Shown: positions 1 through 7,055 of the stretch, piece by piece
How the letters are laid out: each line of letters opens with the position of its first letter
How positions within the stretch are numbered: position 1 is the first letter of the stretch
Virus record (IMG/VR): IMGVR_UViG_3300025085_000105
Span: 1 to 32,329 of that record
Strand: one strand, 5' to 3'
Source of the DNA: a virus
Length of the DNA stretch: 32,329 bases
Program-made: the position numbers and the translations under genes
Notes under the pieces: generated by a model
Told to the model about the DNA's origin: nothing
The model's database searches: none
Seen by the model: the letters and a program-made list of their open reading frames with translations, nothing else

Positions 1-74
1 AGAAAGTAATCATGGTAGTCTTGATTACCTTTCTTAAATCCATAGTGAGTATCAGTAATCAGGGCAACTTTCAT
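1..74 (-). CDS. 47: gp47 recombination nuclease subunit (Mre11-like), N-terminus only
   Basis: Only the first 24 codons are inside the window; the gene runs off the left edge. The visible protein starts MKVALITDTHYGFKKGN. Its D-T-H is metallophosphoesterase motif I, in which Asp and His bind metal, at the usual extreme N-terminal place for SbcD/Mre11-type nucleases. In T4, gp47 with the ATPase gp46 forms the nuclease that resects DNA ends for recombination-dependent replication. Its ATG overlaps the gp55 stop (ATGA), implying translational coupling. The gp55-gp47 order matches marine T4-like phages. The identification rests on a short fragment plus synteny. Confidence 0.85.
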   Translation of the reverse strand, partial: MKVALITDTHYGFKKGNQDYHDYF

Positions 75-547
75 TTTCTAGTTTTCTGCTCGATGTTCTG
101 TTTGATACTATTGTATTCTGAAGAGGAGTAATTCAGTTCATTCTTATCAGCGTGGAGAACTTCATCGTATCCAGAACGCTCAAGAATTTTGCTTTTAATT
201 TCTAGTTGCTTCTTTTCTTTTTGAATTCTTCTCAAGAATGCATAGTAAATAATCTGAGTAAAGTATGCAAAAGGATTGCCACGGTTGGGATCAAAGTTAT
301 CGATGTACTGAACACAGTTCTCAATACCATCTGAGATCATGTCCTCACGGAAAGGATAGTTGATGAAGTTAGGACGGTAGGACAGATGCTGTGCGATCTT
401 CAAGAAGCACTCACCGATGTAATTCGGTATCCTAGGGCGTTCGGTCTCTTCTGTCAAGGCTCTTTCAACTTTGATCTTGTAATCTGAGAGTGCTGCCAAG
501 AATTCTTTATTATCTACATAATGTTCTGGCTTTTTTTTGATTCTCAT
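71..547 (-). CDS. 55: Late-transcription sigma factor gp55
   Basis: This 158-aa protein matches the T4-type late sigma factor, which joins host RNA polymerase core and directs it to TATAAATA-like late promoters with gp33 and the gp45 clamp. T4 gp55 is somewhat longer (about 185 aa). The central stretch (NYPFREDMISDGIENCVQYI, then a NRGNPFAYFTQIIYYAFLRRI segment) has the region-2-like helices of small phage sigma factors: aromatic/basic residues for -10 recognition and core binding. Many genes in this window carry the box it would recognise. It overlaps gp47 by 4 bp and has its own sigma-70-like promoter. A perfect 12-bp palindrome sits immediately before its start codon. Confidence 0.92.
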   Translation of the reverse strand: MRIKKKPEHYVDNKEFLAALSDYKIKVERALTEETERPRIPNYIGECFLKIAQHLSYRPNFINYPFREDMISDGIENCVQYIDNFDPNRGNPFAYFTQIIYYAFLRRIQKEKKQLEIKSKILERSGYDEVLHADKNELNYSSSEYNSIKQNIEQKTRK

Positions 548-550
548 TTT

Positions 551-562
551 GACACATGTGTC
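551..562. promoter_or_regulatory. Perfect 12-bp palindrome at the gp55 translation start
   Basis: GACACATGTGTC equals its own reverse complement. It lies 3 bp upstream of the gp55 ATG (minus strand) and overlaps the only Shine-Dalgarno-like AGGA. It could be a dimeric-protein operator or an RNA hairpin controlling translation. The symmetry is direct observation; function is inference. Confidence 0.4.
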
Positions 563-581
563 CTATACTATTTGTACTTAT

Positions 582-609
582 ATTATAACATACATTTATG
601 AATTAGCAA
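582..609 (-). promoter_or_regulatory. Sigma-70-like promoter for gp55
   Basis: On the minus strand, TTGCTA and a perfect TATAAT are separated by 16 bp. They sit in the 55-bp gap between the oxygenase stop and the gp55 start. A host-type promoter suits a gene that must be made before late transcription can begin. The -10 is strong and the -35 matches only partly. Confidence 0.5.
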
Positions 610-1142
610 TTAACTCCTGTAGTAAAACATATAAGGTTACCTGAAATAGTCGTTCCACTATTTCCTGGCAATACTTGATGAGGCAACCAAGAAGGAAATA
701 GAATCATATTTCCACTTCTCAACTTTGGTTCGTAATCAGTTTGGAACATTTGTGTCGGATGATTTTGATTCCATATGTCTGATTGATTGGGATTTATAAA
801 TTGTGTTTTTGATCTACTGACATCTTCATAAATTATGAAACTCCAATTAGAACCTGGATGTGTATGGTATCCCTGGAAATCAGTCTTCTCATATTTGTTT
901 CTCCATATTCTAACAAATTTTACATAATCAACTTTGCCTGGTATTTCATCAAAACATTCCAGTACTTTATTAGAAAGATACTGAAGAGTATCTACAGGAG
1001 GATTCATTTGATCGCTGGAATCAAAAGTAGTATAAACCTTACTCTCCCATGTTCGTTTATATGGCATTTCAGGAATATGAATCTTTTTCAAGTCAACTTC
1101 AAAGTCGAAAACTGGTACTGAAAATAGGTCATGTTTGTTCAT
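603..1142 (-). CDS. 2OG-Fe(II) oxygenase-like protein (PF13759-like), possibly lacking the 2OG arginine
   Basis: A 179-aa protein resembling the short putative 2-oxoglutarate/Fe(II) oxygenases common in marine phages. H93-T-H95-PGS followed by a hydrophobic strand (NWSFIIY), and later a GNMILFPSWLPHQV segment with H155, give the expected metal-site pattern on a double-stranded beta-helix. The second oxygenase at 18115-18711 shares HTHPGS. In families of this kind an Arg a few residues after the distal His binds 2OG. Here the equivalent stretch (NSGTTISGN) has Thr, so catalysis is uncertain. No clear Shine-Dalgarno precedes the ATG. Substrate unknown. It lies between the Sm-like gene and gp55. 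Confidence 0.75.
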   Translation of the reverse strand: MNKHDLFSVPVFDFEVDLKKIHIPEMPYKRTWESKVYTTFDSSDQMNPPVDTLQYLSNKVLECFDEIPGKVDYVKFVRIWRNKYEKTDFQGYHTHPGSNWSFIIYEDVSRSKTQFINPNQSDIWNQNHPTQMFQTDYEPKLRSGNMILFPSWLPHQVLPGNSGTTISGNLICFTTGVNC

Positions 1143-1216
1143 AATTTAGATAGGCTTGACAACATTAGGTTTTATCTGTAGAATAACTCTGTAAGGGTTC
1201 AAGAGTCAGAGTAGCT

Positions 1217-1630
1217 TTAATACTTATTGAATAGATCTTCAAACAATATTCTAGCATCATCAACTGATGCGCGATACCCTTGATATTTTTTTTGTGATGA
1301 TCTTTTTTTAATTTTTTGATGGAACTCTTTTTCGTGCCCGTTGATTTCACTAACTGCTTTTTTGTAATGAGAAAGTCCAGGTTCAATAAGTTCGTTGATA
1401 GTTATAATTTTAGCATCAGTTATGAAAAAGAAATTGTCTGTTGTTGATTTGATCCATTTAGATAATTTTAATCCAGATGTTTTTACATCTTCAAATAGAT
1501 CTTCTAAAGCACTCATGTCTTCTAGCAGTAAAGGATTACTGACTATTAAACCTTCATCATGAACTTCAACAAAAGCGACAATTTCTTCTCCAGTCATTAA
1601 TTTGATTGTGGCGAAGAATTTATCATTCAT
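1217..1630 (-). CDS. Conserved small protein with Sm-like N-terminus
   Basis: A 137-aa protein. The first 40 residues (TIKLMTGEEIVAFVEV, then LIVSNPLLLED) follow the beta-strand/turn pattern of an Sm/LSM barrel: 'hydrophobic-x-hydrophobic, TGEE, then NP'. The rest is charged and probably helical, with a Lys-rich segment around residues 105-115. Its start codon overlaps the UvsW stop by 4 bp (ATGA), so it is translated with the uvsY-uvsW unit. That context suggests a role in recombination or RNA handling, but nothing proves one. The Sm-like assignment is pattern-based. Confidence 0.6.
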   Translation of the reverse strand: MNDKFFATIKLMTGEEIVAFVEVHDEGLIVSNPLLLEDMSALEDLFEDVKTSGLKLSKWIKSTTDNFFFITDAKIITINELIEPGLSHYKKAVSEINGHEKEFHQKIKKRSSQKKYQGYRASVDDARILFEDLFNKY

Positions 1631-3099
1631 TTTTTTATGTTTACAGGGATGATTTCATAATTAAATTGCTCCTCATTGTAAACTTTAATTCTTTCCTTTA
1701 AATGATTGAGAGTATAGTTGATATAACTTCCTCTAGAAAAATCATCTGCAATGTCATAAAGTACTGCTTGTGATTTGTTATCTCCTTTACGCAGAACCCT
1801 ACCAATTGATTGTAGATTTCTAATCCTAGATTTGCTGGGAGAAGCAAAAATAATGTTATGTAGATTTTTAATGTTGATACCAGTAGAGAAGGTTCCGTAG
1901 GAAGCAATGATAACGCAGTTATCATTTACCTCTGCCAACTGTCTGATGTTTTCACGTTCAGATGCTTCCACACCACCATGAACAAAGAAAACTTTCTTGG
2001 TATCTCCTATGCTATTATTTATCAGATCAAAAAGTGGTTCACCATGTTTCTCGACATAATTAAATAACACTAAGGTATTTCCTTGTAGATCAGATACTAA
2101 ATTTTTAATGAATACATTTCTCTTATCATGTGTTACAATGTATTCCATCTCATCTTGATAGTTCGCAAACTTATACGATTCATGTTTGAGTGTAAGAATT
2201 TTAATTTTAAGTTGCGTCAACTGATCGCGTTGCATTAACTCAGTTGTACTGGTAACTCTATCTGAGACACCGAACAATCCTTCCAATACTAGACGATGCG
2301 TTTTAGTTCCATCTAAGGTTCCTGTAAAACCGATGCGATACTTAGCCTCATGAAGTTTAGTCATGATACTGGTGAGGGACTTTGCTTTGAATGTATGGCA
2401 TTCGTCTCCGATCACAGCAGTATATGAATCAAAGTATTTCTTAGGAAGTTTATAGATGGACTGCCATGTAGTAATGACTACAGGAGCATCAGATACTTTC
2501 GCTTCACCTTGATAGATCTTATGGCAATACTCTTCAGGGTTCCATCCATAGTCTTCAAAGTCTTTGAATAACTGTGTGACTAGTGATATGCTAGGAACGA
2601 TAATTAAAGTTTTAAGATTAGCAGCAGTGAAAAATCTCACTAGTGCATAGATCATAAAAGATTTGCCAGACCCTGTAGGTGATAGGATGATCTTTCTATA
2701 ATTTCTCAGTGCTTTGAATACAGCATTATACTGATAGTCCCTGGGTTTAATTGCAGTTCCTTCAGTGAGATAATTTAGATATTCCCTTACTGTCTCTGGC
2801 AGAATATCAGGATCGCGGTCAGCAGGTTTACCATAATATTCATTGTCTTTTAGAGAACAAGTATACTCTCGTTCATCCGCCCATTCAAACAAGTATGTAA
2901 GAAGTCCGATATAAAGTTGACCGTTACCAGGACTAAACAAACGAATTTTTCCATCCCACATTCTGTTCTTAAACTGTGGCATGAACTTTGCGTCAGGAAC
3001 TTCAAAAGTAAAATACTCACTCAGTTCCTGTTTAATATATGGTTCGCAATCAATCTGAAGATAGACTTCATTTCTTTTGCTGATAACAATGTCTGCCAT
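1627..3099 (-). CDS. uvsW: UvsW helicase (SF2)
   Basis: A 490-aa protein, near the length of T4 UvsW (about 500 aa). In T4, UvsW unwinds branched DNA and R-loops, and helps switch replication from origin-dependent to recombination-dependent initiation. Visible motifs are Walker A SPTGSGKS (residues 140-147, K146), motif II as DECH (232-235), motif III region GFTGT (257-261) and motif VI QSIGRVLRKG (about 430-439). The N-terminal 110 residues match the family's small substrate-binding domain (NRMWDGKIRLF). Its ATG overlaps the uvsY stop by one base (TAATG), so uvsY and uvsW are coupled. Confidence 0.95.
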   Translation of the reverse strand: MADIVISKRNEVYLQIDCEPYIKQELSEYFTFEVPDAKFMPQFKNRMWDGKIRLFSPGNGQLYIGLLTYLFEWADEREYTCSLKDNEYYGKPADRDPDILPETVREYLNYLTEGTAIKPRDYQYNAVFKALRNYRKIILSPTGSGKSFMIYALVRFFTAANLKTLIIVPSISLVTQLFKDFEDYGWNPEEYCHKIYQGEAKVSDAPVVITTWQSIYKLPKKYFDSYTAVIGDECHTFKAKSLTSIMTKLHEAKYRIGFTGTLDGTKTHRLVLEGLFGVSDRVTSTTELMQRDQLTQLKIKILTLKHESYKFANYQDEMEYIVTHDKRNVFIKNLVSDLQGNTLVLFNYVEKHGEPLFDLINNSIGDTKKVFFVHGGVEASERENIRQLAEVNDNCVIIASYGTFSTGINIKNLHNIIFASPSKSRIRNLQSIGRVLRKGDNKSQAVLYDIADDFSRGSYINYTLNHLKERIKVYNEEQFNYEIIPVNIKK

Positions 3100-3527
3100 T
3101 ACCTAATACCTTCAATAAATGATTTCCATTCAATGGCGTTTTTAATTTGATATGATCTAGTGTTTATCATTCTGATAACACTCTCAAGATATTCGATAAT
3201 AATATCGTACATATCTATCTTTAATTGTAAATCTTTGATGTGAGGATCAGATTCGATATACATTGTCAAATCTGATTTAAGAAGTTTTAGGTCAAAAGGA
3301 TTTTCCCTATAATCTTCTGGGTCTCCTTTACCTGAATAATATTCAAACTTGCGGCGGGTGAGTTGCTTTAAGTTTCCTGCTGCTTGTTTCTTTTTGAATC
3401 TGTACTCTGAAAAAATTTTAAAATATTTTGAATGTAGTTGTGGAATACTGAGTGAAGCAGTATCTAATTCAACAGGATCAATTTTTGCATCCTGTTCCCA
3501 CATCGCTTGGATTTCATCAAAAGTCAT
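3099..3527 (-). CDS. uvsY: UvsY recombination mediator
   Basis: A 142-aa protein (T4 UvsY is 137 aa). UvsY loads the UvsX recombinase onto gp32-coated single-stranded DNA. The diagnostic segment RKFEYYSGKGDPEDY (residues 59-73) matches the T4 'LDYYSGRGD' box. The rest is Lys/Arg-rich and mostly helical, as in the hexameric mediator. It overlaps both neighbours by one base (TAATG junctions) and is immediately followed by uvsW, the natural functional partner. Confidence 0.92.
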   Translation of the reverse strand: MTFDEIQAMWEQDAKIDPVELDTASLSIPQLHSKYFKIFSEYRFKKKQAAGNLKQLTRRKFEYYSGKGDPEDYRENPFDLKLLKSDLTMYIESDPHIKDLQLKIDMYDIIIEYLESVIRMINTRSYQIKNAIEWKSFIEGIR

Positions 3528-4042
3528 TAACTAATCACTGTGCCATCATACTTAATTCTATATATGAGATATTTAAAGGTGACTGTTGCGGTAACATATT
3601 GCACTCCGGTCTCAGTAGAATCGAATACTACAGGTGATAATGATACAGGCCATGCATCATCATATTCAATTACAAGATTGGATTGCCAATTACTATTTAA
3701 AATTTCTAATACAATCTGACCTTCGATCGGATCTTTATCTGTGTCATACTGTTCTGCCAAACCAGTCTTCTTCAACCACTTGTGAATAGTGGCATAGTTT
3801 GACATATCTTCATCAATCAAAAACTTAACTGTCAGATCTTCAAATTCTGTTTCAGTTCCAGCAATCGAATAATCTCTGAAAGGATTAGGTACTGTGATGT
3901 CAGTAATTCTGATACCAGGGATATCAACTGATTGACACAAAAATGATACCTTAGGAAATTTTAAAACCGATAGTTTAAATCCTTGAGGTGCCAGATAATT
4001 TGCATTATCAATTTTATCAACCAACCAATTTGCCTGGGTCAT
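3527..4042 (-). CDS. Tail-tube-family protein (gp19 paralogue; gp54- or gp3-like role possible)
   Basis: A 171-aa protein. It aligns by eye with the tail tube protein encoded at 9634-10221: KVSFLCQSVDIPG (31-43) with KFSFLCRSAGIPA; a VPxPFR/VPFR block; then 'F-x-x-hydrophobic-TV' and DEDM followed by a conserved Trp (W89). It is therefore a second copy of the tube fold, probably a tube initiator, terminator or baseplate-proximal component. Marine T4-like genomes often annotate the gene next to uvsY as gp3 (tail completion); the sequence here looks tube-like. A CTAAATA late box and a terminator lie just upstream. It is the first gene of the uvsY-uvsW coupled string. Confidence 0.75.
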   Translation of the reverse strand: MTQANWLVDKIDNANYLAPQGFKLSVLKFPKVSFLCQSVDIPGIRITDITVPNPFRDYSIAGTETEFEDLTVKFLIDEDMSNYATIHKWLKKTGLAEQYDTDKDPIEGQIVLEILNSNWQSNLVIEYDDAWPVSLSPVVFDSTETGVQYVTATVTFKYLIYRIKYDGTVIS

Positions 4043-4063
4043 TTTTCTATTATACCTTTTAAA

Positions 4064-4070
4064 TATTTAG
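4064..4070 (-). promoter_or_regulatory. Late promoter box CTAAATA
   Basis: Minus-strand CTAAATA, 22 bp upstream of the tube-paralogue start and just downstream of a terminator. This placement makes it the likely late promoter of the tube paralogue-uvsY-uvsW unit. Confidence 0.45.
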
Positions 4071-4086
4071 ATAAAAAAAGACCCCT
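4071..4086. repeat. 16-bp direct repeat, left copy
   Basis: ATAAAAAAAGACCCCT is identical to positions 4422-4437. The two copies are the left arms of the two terminators and bracket the 57-aa gene as a cassette. Confidence 0.7.
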
Positions 4087-4097
4087 TGCGGGGTCTT
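4073..4097 (-). terminator. Rho-independent terminator
   Basis: On the minus strand an 8-bp stem AAGACCCC/GGGGTCTT closes a 4-nt loop and is followed by a run of seven T. It ends the 57-aa gene at 4108-4281. The stem core is the same as in the capsid-gene terminator at 4424-4448. Confidence 0.85.
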
Positions 4098-4107
4098 CTA
4101 TATTTCT

Positions 4108-4281
4108 TTAGTTTAAAATTGTTCTACATACTCGTTTGCATTTACTTTGATTTAGTGAATCGCATTCGATTAAACACTCATAATAGTCATTGAGTTTTTG
4201 ATATTCTACCTCCGCTCGATCTACTGATTTTTCAAAATGTTTCCATTCAGATAGTTGACCTCTAGATAATAGATTGTGCAT
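4108..4281 (-). CDS. 57-aa small protein with paired CxxxC motifs
   Basis: This short reading frame lies in the gap between the capsid and tube-paralogue genes. It has a strong Shine-Dalgarno: GGAGG, 4 nt before ATG. The protein begins MHNLLSRGQLSEWKHFEKSV and is mostly charged and helical. It has exactly four cysteines, at 36, 40, 48 and 52 (C-x3-C-x7-C-x3-C), a spacing that could pin a two-helix hairpin by disulfides or bind a metal. The coding end lies 11 bp before a terminator. The good ribosome site, own terminator and regular cysteines argue for a real gene. Family not recognised. Confidence 0.7.
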   Translation of the reverse strand: MHNLLSRGQLSEWKHFEKSVDRAEVEYQKLNDYYECLIECDSLNQSKCKRVCRTILN

Positions 4282-4355
4282 TGTGCCTCCATGTAATTTT
4301 CAAAAAACATAATCAAAGAGAAGGGTTCATTGGTTACCTAACAATTCTACTAGTA

Positions 4356-4384
4356 TGTATATAAAAATGTTCGTTTCAGCACAA
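4356..4384 (-). promoter_or_regulatory. Possible promoter for the 57-aa gene
   Basis: Minus-strand TTGTGC, 17-bp spacer, TATACA. It lies between the capsid terminator and the 57-aa gene, which would otherwise depend on readthrough. The match to sigma-70 is partial; a weak late-like CATAAATT also occurs at 4397-4404. Confidence 0.3.
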
Positions 4385-4421
4385 TTAGGAAATAAAAATT
4401 TATGCCTACGAATATATACCC

Positions 4422-4437
4422 ATAAAAAAAGACCCCT
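4422..4437. repeat. 16-bp direct repeat, right copy
   Basis: Identical to positions 4071-4086; part of the capsid-gene terminator. Confidence 0.7.
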
Positions 4438-4448
4438 GTAAGGGGTCT
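4424..4448 (-). terminator. Terminator of the major capsid gene
   Basis: On the minus strand a perfect 8-bp stem AGACCCCT/AGGGGTCT with a 3-nt loop is followed by T7, 24 bp after the gp23 stop. Confidence 0.9.
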
Positions 4449-4471
4449 GTGTGAACCTGTGTGAGGTTATA

Positions 4472-5824
4472 TCACATAAGGTTGGTAACACGTACACGTC
4501 TGTAGTAGACGTTGGTGTTGACGTTGCCAGCGGCGACTGGATCGGAATCGGAAAGGGCAGTGTCACCCTTAGCGAAGGGATTAAGAACCATGCCGTAGCG
4601 TGTCTTAAATCCGATTTTGGGCTGGAAGGTGTCAGGACCAATTGCACGAACCATCTGAAGAGGAACGTAAGGGCAATAGAACAGACCAGCATCATATGCT
4701 GATGTACCTTTGTATCCAGCGATGAAGAACTGAGCAGCGTTAGCGCCCTCAGAAGGAAGTGCCGAATAAGGATCGATGTAAACGCGGATGCGTCCGTTCA
4801 GCGTACCAACGAAGGTGCTACCGGTGTCATCAACATTAAGACCAGTGTTAAGGGCAGGGTTGTAGTCGAGGACTCCAGCCATTGACAGAGCAGAAGCAAC
4901 ATCTGAAGAACAGATGAGCATGTTGCCCTTCCCTCTACGAGTCTCTTTCGCGATGGCGTTCATTTCACGCTCAATTTGGAAGAGAAGACCCTTGAACTTC
5001 TCAACGCTCCAACGTCCATTGGAGTCAACGTCGAGGTCGAAGGTTCCTTGTGTTGCGGTGTTCTGTTGAGCACCAGGCTTAGCGGAACGGAAGACTGTGC
5101 GAACGACTTCTCTGTTGATTTCCGTAAGGATCTCAGCAGAAAGGATGTTAGCAAGTTCAGTCTCAGCGTCAAGACCGTGGATTGCCTTAAGGTCTTGTGC
5201 CAGTTCCAAGCTGTACTCAGCTTTCAGGGCGCGTGACTTAGCAGTAACGGCGATCTTCTCGATCGAGAATGCCATCTCGGGGAATACAGCAGATGCTGCT
5301 TCGCCAAGTGCTTCAGCGGCGGTCGTTGCCATGCCAGCACCAGAAGTGTAAGTACCACTGTCGTTAAGAACGGCAGGGTTAGTTCCGGTTTGTGCAGTAC
5401 CACCAGCAGAGTTGCCGCTATCATAAGCGGTGCCAGACCATGCTTGGTTGACTTCGTTGAAGAATGTCTCAGTACCAGTCTGTGACTCGTAACGTGAGCG
5501 CATTGCGAAGATCAGTCCAGTAGGACCGTTCATGGGTTGAACGCCACAGATATCATAGGCGATCAGGTTAGGCATTGAACGACGGATCAGTGAGATCAGT
5601 ACGGGATCAAAGCCTTGGATGTTGCCACTACCAGTTGTAGCAGTATTGATAGGACCGGCGTTTGTAGGCGATTCGGTCAGCATTCTCTCCTCACGGAGGA
5701 ATTTTTCTTGGTTCTCCAGTAATTGTGAAGTAACGGCTTTCTTGTAACTATCTTTGATCTCGGGGAGATCGCCATGAGACAGAACAGGTGCCCACTTCTC
5801 TTGGAGTTGTTCGGTATTGAACAT
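4472..5824 (-). CDS. 23: Major capsid protein gp23
   Basis: A 450-aa protein (T4 gp23 is 521 aa) that forms the hexameric capsomers of the prolate head. The N-terminal text (LQEKWAPVLSHGDLPEIKD) and the segment RRSMPNLIAYDICGVQPMNG (81-100) with downstream IFAMRSRYE are hallmarks of T4-like HK97-fold capsids. The first ~50 residues are the scaffold-interacting peptide. MLTE at 48-51 contains the (L/I)-x-E consensus for gp21, so cleavage after E51 is likely. It has a good AGGAG ribosome site, an exact TATAAATA late promoter and a strong terminator, so it is essentially monocistronic. GC is high for this window: 33 of 60 bases in 5041-5100. Confidence 0.97.
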   Translation of the reverse strand: MFNTEQLQEKWAPVLSHGDLPEIKDSYKKAVTSQLLENQEKFLREERMLTESPTNAGPINTATTGSGNIQGFDPVLISLIRRSMPNLIAYDICGVQPMNGPTGLIFAMRSRYESQTGTETFFNEVNQAWSGTAYDSGNSAGGTAQTGTNPAVLNDSGTYTSGAGMATTAAEALGEAASAVFPEMAFSIEKIAVTAKSRALKAEYSLELAQDLKAIHGLDAETELANILSAEILTEINREVVRTVFRSAKPGAQQNTATQGTFDLDVDSNGRWSVEKFKGLLFQIEREMNAIAKETRRGKGNMLICSSDVASALSMAGVLDYNPALNTGLNVDDTGSTFVGTLNGRIRVYIDPYSALPSEGANAAQFFIAGYKGTSAYDAGLFYCPYVPLQMVRAIGPDTFQPKIGFKTRYGMVLNPFAKGDTALSDSDPVAAGNVNTNVYYRRVRVTNLM

Positions 5825-5864
5825 TAGGTGCTCCTAAAAGTTTTGTTAGTTGTGAACTATAATT

Positions 5865-5872
5865 TATTTATA
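5865..5872 (-). promoter_or_regulatory. Late promoter TATAAATA of gp23
   Basis: Exact match to the T4 late -10 consensus on the minus strand, 41 bp upstream of the capsid start. Confidence 0.8.
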
Positions 5873-5883
5873 ATATAATTAAA

Positions 5884-7002
5884 TCACTTGCTATAACGAG
5901 CGATTGCGCTTACATAAGAAGCCATGTGAGCAGGAACTTCCTTCTCAACAACGGGCTCAGATGCTTCTACGCTTTCGTTGACTTGAGCCTTGGGGAAATA
6001 GTTTTCCTTAATAGTCTCAATCTTTTCACGATATGTTTCCTCAGCGGTGAACTCTACACCCTCAGCGAGTGAGGAGAGTTTTTCTTTCTGAGTATCTGCT
6101 AAACCTTGGGATACTTCTACAACGATAGATTCTTTTACGAATTCTCCCAGAGCAGAGTTTAATTCCACATTTTTTTCAATTTGTTCGTTGAGTTTTGTCT
6201 CCATCTCATCTAGTTTGTTAGTCATCCCCTCAACCATGTTGTACTTCTCTTCAGGGATTTCCATGTAGTGTTCGGTGAACACACCCTTCAGAGCAGACAT
6301 AAATGACTCAGCAATCTCGGTACGAATACCTTCATCAATTGCGAGCTTGTTATCGCTAATCCATTGTTCTACAATATAATTCAAGAATGAGTCAACCTTA
6401 GAGGTCATCTCTTCCTTGATCACGTCAATTTGCTCATTTAACTGAGCGGCATACTTTTCTTCCAAACGTGTTGTTTCTTCTGTGATTTTAGAAGTAACAG
6501 CAGCAGTGAAGATTGTTGTTGCTTTTTCTTTGAAACCTTCTGAAAGTTCCTCGCCATTGACAAGAGCGTCAATGTCAGCAGAAACATCAACTGTTTCTAG
6601 AACTTCTTTAGTTTCATCGACAGCACCTTCTTTCTTAAGAGAAGGCATTGCGTCCCCGCCACCACGACTGACACTCTTGCCAGACATATCCTTACCGCCT
6701 TCTAATTTAGGCATAGGATCTTGCTTGCCTTCACCCGAGTTAACTGCAGTCTTAGACTTCTTAACAGCGGCAGCAGCTTTAGCGCCAGAGTTTTCAAACT
6801 TGCCTGAGTGACCTTCTGAAGAACCGGCAGCCATTGGTTCTACGTTAGCAACTGCAACTTCAGCACCTGATGCACTAGGAAGATTTGTACCTTCTGCTGG
6901 AGCTGCACCAGCATTTACAGCATTCTTCATTTCTGTAACGGTATCAGCATCAAAATTCTTTGATGCAAAGTCCTCAAATTTCTCGTTTAACGAATTAGCC
7001 AT
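5884..7002 (-). CDS. 22: Prohead core scaffolding protein gp22
   Basis: A 372-aa protein, about 100 aa longer than T4 gp22. The C-terminal 230 residues are Glu/Lys-rich and coiled-coil-like. The opening segment of this part (EELSEGFKEKATTIFTAAV, 151-169) and the C-terminal SAIARYSK are typical of marine gp22. Residues 30-130 are an Ala/Gly/Ser-rich, probably disordered extension with two similar short motifs, DPMPKL and DAMPSL. The core assembles inside the prohead and is cut up by gp21 before DNA packaging. It lies between protease gp21 and capsid gp23, as in T4, behind an ATAAATA box. Confidence 0.9.
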   Translation of the reverse strand: MANSLNEKFEDFASKNFDADTVTEMKNAVNAGAAPAEGTNLPSASGAEVAVANVEPMAAGSSEGHSGKFENSGAKAAAAVKKSKTAVNSGEGKQDPMPKLEGGKDMSGKSVSRGGGDAMPSLKKEGAVDETKEVLETVDVSADIDALVNGEELSEGFKEKATTIFTAAVTSKITEETTRLEEKYAAQLNEQIDVIKEEMTSKVDSFLNYIVEQWISDNKLAIDEGIRTEIAESFMSALKGVFTEHYMEIPEEKYNMVEGMTNKLDEMETKLNEQIEKNVELNSALGEFVKESIVVEVSQGLADTQKEKLSSLAEGVEFTAEETYREKIETIKENYFPKAQVNESVEASEPVVEKEVPAHMASYVSAIARYSK

Positions 7003-7043
7003 TTAAAATAACCCCTTATGGATACTTTTGATTTTCTATTACT

Positions 7044-7050
7044 TATTTAT
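7044..7050 (-). promoter_or_regulatory. Late promoter box ATAAATA of gp22
   Basis: Minus-strand ATAAATA, 42 bp upstream of the gp22 start, in the 53-bp gap after the gp21 stop. Confidence 0.5.
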
Positions 7051-7055
7051 TAAAA

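Noticed and set aside
1165-1386. 73-aa minus-strand frame overlapping the end of the Sm-like gene
   Set aside because: Lys/Ser-rich out-of-frame text with no ribosome site; it overlaps a better-supported gene.
6482-6811. Plus-strand 109-aa frame opposite gp22
   Set aside because: Antisense shadow of the Ala/Gly/Ser-rich gp22 extension; no promoter or ribosome site.
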